NCBI GenBank assembly: GCA_949825025.1
Contig: OX463780.1
Span: forward strand, 41,520,979-41,584,978
Length of the DNA: 64,000 nt
Reading direction: 5' to 3'
Source: Siphlonurus alternatus
Lineage: Eukaryota > Arthropoda > Insecta > Ephemeroptera > Siphlonuridae
The notes under the pieces are model-generated. The model had not been told where the DNA came from. It ran no database searches and saw only the letters and a program-made list of their open reading frames with translations. The position numbers and the translations under genes were made by a program. Each line of letters opens with the position of its first letter. Within the stretch, counting starts at the first letter, position 1. Positions 60,066-64,000 of this stretch are shown here, piece by piece.

Positions 60066-60189
60066 ACACACACAGTGTGAATTTTATGCGATTTTTTTTT
60101 TAGTACTGCATATATCATACTTAAAATTGAGATAAAATAAAAAATAATACAAGCAACAATGCAATAATTACGTGTATTACTGTTTACAA

Positions 60190-60262
60190 GTGTTATATAG
60201 TTTAACCAAAGAATGTAGTGACGTCATAGGCATTGCGGAAAGCATCTCCAGGTCACGTTTCC
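60190..60262. repeat. Family G foldback fragment
   Basis: Matches the inner right arm of the element at 42414-42881: GTTATATAGTT, ACCAAAGAATGTAGTGACG, TCATAGGCATTGCGG, and CTCCAGGTCA. Confidence 0.7.
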
Positions 60263-60862
60263 TCTTTTTGATTGTTATTTAGTAAATTTATTCAAGTTTG
60301 TAGGAGTGACTGATCTTTTCAACTTGTTTTCTAGAAAACACTAATATTTATAATTATTATATACATATTATTATATATATAATTATTATTATATTAATAT
60401 ATATAATTAATATGTTATGCATTTCAATTTTGAGAACGTTGAGGCTGTTTTTCTTGATCTAATAATAAAATTAATTTGCCTTAATTTCCCATTAAAATAA
60501 TTAATTAGTTGCACGCTAATCAAGTATTTTGTTACTCTTCATTTTTAGCTGCATGAACTTCCTCTATAAACATGTGCGTTACTGTATCAATATTAAAATA
60601 TTGAAACAAATTTATGCAAGTTATACTATAACAATGAAATCATTGAAGTAATTAATTTAAATTTTTTCAAGTTATTATTCGTGACATAATGTTTTCGACT
60701 TATTTTATGGGAAATAATTTAATATCTTCTAGCTGTATATTTATGAATTATGATAATTTTATGTGCCGTTTTCCATGAATAATTAATTAGGTAGTGATTA
60801 ATAAATTACTTAAATAATTATTAGCGTTAATGAATCATTTTGTTACTCATAATTCATAATTA

Positions 60863-61036
60863 AGAGTAAGATAACACGAAACATTGATTGTAGTAGTCCC
60901 ATTTGATAACATGTAAACCTTTGCAACCTCAATAATTCGTATTTTTTTTTTTTTTTTTTTTTTTTTAGATACAGTTCTTGGCACCAAAAAAATGTAGAAA
61001 AAATTTCAAAATAATTGGTTGATACGTGGAATTTTC
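60863..61036. repeat. Family B foldback, left arm only
   Basis: AGAGTAAGATAACACGAAA, GTAGTAGTCCCATTTGATAA and CAGTTCTTGGCACC match the nested element at 40844-41236. The right arm is missing. Confidence 0.75.
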
Positions 61037-61112
61037 ATGAAACTTACTTTGTTAGTGTGTATATTATTTATTTCAAATTTATAGCAGTTTTTGTTCGACT
61101 ACATAATATATT

Positions 61113-61480
61113 TTAAGGGTAAGGTAACGCCACCAATGTTAAAAAAAATCCCTCACACAAAAATTCTGAAAAAAATTTAAAATGTTCTCCTCTACATCCC
61201 CTATCAGTATCCCCTATCAGTAGTTAAAATATCAGGTATACAAATACGATCTAGTTTTTGAGTTATGAATTTTAAAAGTTGACTACTTTAACATGGAGAA
61301 ATGGAAATCCCATGTTAAATTAGTCAACTTTAAAAATTCATAACTCAAAAACTAGATCGAATTTGTGTACCTGATATTTTAGCTACTGATAGGGGATGTA
61401 GAGGAGAACATTTTAAATTTTTTTCAGAATTTTTGTGTGAGGGACTTTTTTTAACATTGGTGGCGTTACCTTACCCTTAA
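61113..61480. mobile_element. Family A foldback, cleanest copy (368 bp)
   Basis: It opens TTAAGGGTAAGGTAACGCC and closes with the exact complement, including TTAA at both borders. The arms of about 175 nt include ACCAATGTT, TGTTCTCCTCTACATCCCC and TCTAGTTTTTGAGTTATGA. The centre reads AACATGGAGAAATGGAAATC. Useful as the reference for the family. Confidence 0.9.
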
Positions 61481-61640
61481 CTATTATTATTATATTATTA
61501 TGTGACTCACAACAAATGTGATGACTATGTCCATAATTCAAACCATAATTTACAAAAAAAATGAATTTTTCTCCCATTTTAAAATAAATCGGTGAGTTTG
61601 AGTCACACATGCCTGATTAACTAATTATAGAAAAAAAGTT

Positions 61641-61784
61641 ATCGTCTCTCGTCAAAGTATTTAACTCTTTAAAATGCATGTGGGATAATGAGCTATACAT
61701 TTTTTACTTATAGCTTTAACCATATAATTGCACTCACCTGTGTATAACAGATAGCTCATTAATTATTCCCAACGAGGGACGATG
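61641..61784. mobile_element. Family K MITE copy (about 144 bp)
   Basis: ATCGTCTCTCGTC at the left, GAGGGACGAT at the right, with ATAATGAGCTAT and the complement ATAGCTCATTAAT inside. Same family as 49467-49632, more diverged. Confidence 0.75.
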
Positions 61785-62227
61785 TATTAATTTGTAAATT
61801 TGAAAATTCAATATATTACAGTCAAACTAATTTATTATATATGTGTGTATATATATATATATAATACATACAACAATAATTCATATTAATTAAGCAATTA
61901 TATGTTTTATATTTTTTCAAGTATATAGGTACGTGTATGCTTTTTATCATAATATTAAATTATAACTCACATTATGGCTTTTAACTTTATAACTTATGTT
62001 TCCATAGTGTAAAGAAATTTTATCAAGTAAATTAATAAATTAAAAAAGTTTGTCTTCTTTCTGTTAATTGCAGACATTTTGAAATGTGTAAAAATTATAA
62101 ATGAATGAAAAAAAAATTGTGAATACTCTTATATTAATTATTGGCTATTTTTCAATATTACAAATAGAAGTTTTATAGAAGTAAAAAATTCTATCAAAAC
62201 TAATTTTATTTTTATATTACAGAGCTG

Positions 62228-62231
<4 letters not shown>

Positions 62232-62294
<63 letters not shown>
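62232..62294. repeat. (TA)n microsatellite
   Basis: About 31 TA units in uninterrupted tandem. Confidence 0.95.
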
Positions 62295-62296
<2 letters not shown>

Positions 62297-62651
62297 CTTT
62301 TTGGTTATATATGTTTTAAGGGAATAAAATTACCTGTACTTTATATTATATGCATATACACAGCAGAAAAATGTTTATAATACTTTCACTTTTTAAAAAA
62401 AGAGAAAACAAATTGCTATGAAAAAATCAATGTTGTGAACTGTGAATGTGAATTTTGGTGATGTGTATATTTATACATTATAAAGTGTGGTTTCAAACAG
62501 AATACAGTTTGCAATATATAATTATTTATTTCACATAAATTATTGTGGTGTGCATTGCAGTTTACAGTTATTTTGTATGCAATAGAAGTTTAAATCAAAC
62601 AATAATGATGTGCGTTAAGAAATTTTCTGTTATCGCACTCATTATTAAGTT

Positions 62652-62969
62652 GGTTGGTTACCAATGGCGGAACTTGCTTTTCAACATTGTTCACAGTGCT
62701 CTCTGGGGCTCCTAATACCCAGTCTGCACGCCAGACAGTTAAGTACCGTTTCTTAGCGGGGCACGTATGTTGTTTGCACAACATTCCGCGGTCTTAATCA
62801 CCCCAGCGGAGTTTAGACAACCGTAAGCTGCCTTCCTCCTACCAACTCTTTCATCTAGAAGCCAGTCACACCCATTCCAAGTCGCGAAAAGTCTGCCGTA
62901 TTCGGGATTTGAACCGGGGACCTCTCGGACGAGAGCCAAGTGTACTAACCACTACACCAAAGAGCAAAG
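62652..62969 (-). mobile_element. tRNA-derived SINE (tRNA-Glu-like head) with 10-bp TSD
   Basis: On the minus strand a tRNA-like head begins near 62966: A-box-like TGGTGTAGTGG, an anticodon arm CTTGG/CTCTCGT/CCGAG (a 5-bp stem whose loop places CTC as anticodon), and a B-box-like GGTTCAAATCC. The T-stem has mismatches, so this is not a working tRNA gene. A GC-richer body of about 240 nt follows. The unit is bracketed by the direct repeat TTATTAAGTT (62642-62651 and 62970-62979). There is no poly(A) tail. Confidence 0.78.
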
Positions 62970-63013
62970 TTATTAAGTTATTATTAAGTCAAAAATTAAG
63001 CAAAGTTCTTAAG

Positions 63014-63491
63014 TTAATCAAAATTTTCCTCTTTTGGACCATACATTTCGTCCAAAATTTTCTCCATTTCAAGGTTTAATTTCTCCTGAAGTTCTGGAGA
63101 ATCTGATTGCCACCACCCTAAGTACATCATGGTGTCTTTATACTGTTCCCTAGTCAAATAATCTGGTAGATCTTTAGCCTTGATGTTTCTTATCTGCATT
63201 CTCTTTAGCTCCCTGGCCTCCCAATCCTCCATCACCTCTTCCCCCACCTCCTCCCCGGCTTCCCCCATCTCCTCCCCGTCTTCCCCCACCTCCTCCCCGG
63301 CTTCCCCCATCTCCTCCCTGGCCTCCCCCACCTCCTCCCTGGCCTCCCGATCCTCCCTCTTCCCTTCTTCCTCCTCCTTGACTTCCCTTTCTTTAAGGTC
63401 AGCATGAGCGGAAGCGGCACCAACATGATCCTCTGCATCGTCCTCCATTGGTCCGTGCTGATGCTCCTTCAGCTCTCCAAAAGATGATTTT
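63014..63491 (-). CDS. Unrecognised acidic protein, 3'-terminal exon (about 158 aa)
   Basis: An exon opening after a polypyrimidine tract and tatag at 63492, entering in phase 2, and ending in TAA at 63014-63016. Residues about 30-95 are very acidic and contain an imperfect repeat of roughly seven residues (G-E-A-G-E-E-[VM]). The C-terminal 65 residues look like a folded segment: IRNIKAKDLPDYLTREQYKD, then MMYLGWWQSDSPELQ and EMEKILDEMYGPK. I do not recognise the family. The upstream exons lie further right, beyond the family A element or outside the window. Codon-level GC is above the flanks, which supports real coding. Confidence 0.65.
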
Positions 63492-63519
63492 CTATATAAA
63501 AAAAAAAAAAAAACATTCA

Positions 63520-63826
63520 TCAGTATAGTACAAAGCTGTAACAGATTACTTTTAACATTTATAATATATAGCTATTGATGGATTTTTTAACTTTTTATTA
63601 TCCACTCTGTTTGAACATATATTTAAACACATATAATCATTATAGACATTTAAATATTTAATTAATTATTGATTTGTGTAATTATTTAATATTTATAAAC
63701 TTTTGTTGATTGCATTAAAAAGCATACATCAAGTTCATGTCAGTATAGTTATTAAAAGTTAGTACAAAACAAAAAACAAAACAATTTTACATAGTTACCG
63801 CGTATATAAAAGATATTAATTAAACT
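63520..63826. other. AT-rich intron upstream of the terminal exon
   Basis: Probably intronic to the acidic-protein gene. No feature was recognised. Confidence 0.45.
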
Positions 63827-64000
63827 TTAAGGGTAAGGTAACGCCACCAATGTTAAATTTTCCACTCTCATTTGTTCCTCCGAAAATATTTTAAAATATT
63901 CTCCTCTATGTCGTTCATTAGCTCTTAAAATATCGTCAATACAAATACGATCTAGTTTCCGAGTTACGTGTATTGAAACTAAACCCATTTATTGAACAAG
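63827..64000. mobile_element. Family A foldback, left arm, cut by the window edge
   Basis: Starts TTAAGGGTAAGGTAACGCC with ACCAATGTTAAA, then a diverged body with TTCTCCTCTATG, ATATCGTCAATACAAATACG and TCTAGTTTCCGAGTTACG. The partner arm should lie beyond position 64000. Confidence 0.78.

Noticed and set aside
59362..60069. Two small genes encoding nearly the same peptide on opposite strands
   Set aside because: They are the two arms of the family I foldback read in each direction.
62890..62966. Functional tRNA-Glu(CTC) gene
   Set aside because: The T-stem is mismatched, no acceptor stem closes, and the unit continues into a SINE body bracketed by a 10-bp duplication.

Overview
The window is AT-rich arthropod nuclear DNA. 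The clade-specific evidence is a head-to-tail array of seven insect-type 7-transmembrane chemoreceptor genes, all on the minus strand, each ending in the TYhhhhhQ signature of the gustatory-receptor (GR) family. All protein genes have spliceosomal introns with GT-AG borders. I cannot name the species, or decide between hexapod and crustacean, from sequence alone.

Layout. 1-799: last exon of an M13 (neprilysin-like) metallopeptidase, plus strand. 1.56-40.0 kb: seven chemoreceptor genes, each with five coding exons. Exons 2, 3 and 4 are exactly 100, 105 and 159 nt in every gene, and all seven reading frames (417-428 aa) are intact. 40.0-45.2 kb: intergenic DNA full of foldback elements. 45.2-53.4 kb: Pinin (Pnn), minus strand, nine coding exons, 428 aa, with an almost complete LINE ORF2 (853 aa, truncated in the endonuclease) in intron 1 and a foldback plus a LINE remnant in intron 8. 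53.7-55.2 kb: a very degenerate tandem array with a period of about 150-180 bp. 56.7-58.9 kb: an intron-containing ETS-family pseudogene, plus strand. 58.9-64 kb: more foldbacks, a tRNA-derived SINE, and the 3' exon of an unrecognised acidic protein, minus strand.

The unusual feature of the region is its load of long inverted-repeat elements: about a dozen families, 100 bp to 4.7 kb, with arms up to about 640 nt. Several have TTAA at both borders and nearly the same termini. One is nested inside another, and some unrelated-looking families share a similar centre. None encodes an intact transposase here. I also see a hAT-like element with a perfect 8-bp target duplication and a 5S-rRNA-headed SINE family with two copies.

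The strongest biological signal is in the receptor array. Exon 1 (TM1-TM4) is strongly diverged between paralogues. Exon 4 (the loop between TM6 and TM7) is nearly identical even at silent positions and is GC-rich against the AT-rich surroundings. This suggests that one exon is being homogenised, or is under unusual constraint, while the ligand-binding part diversifies.
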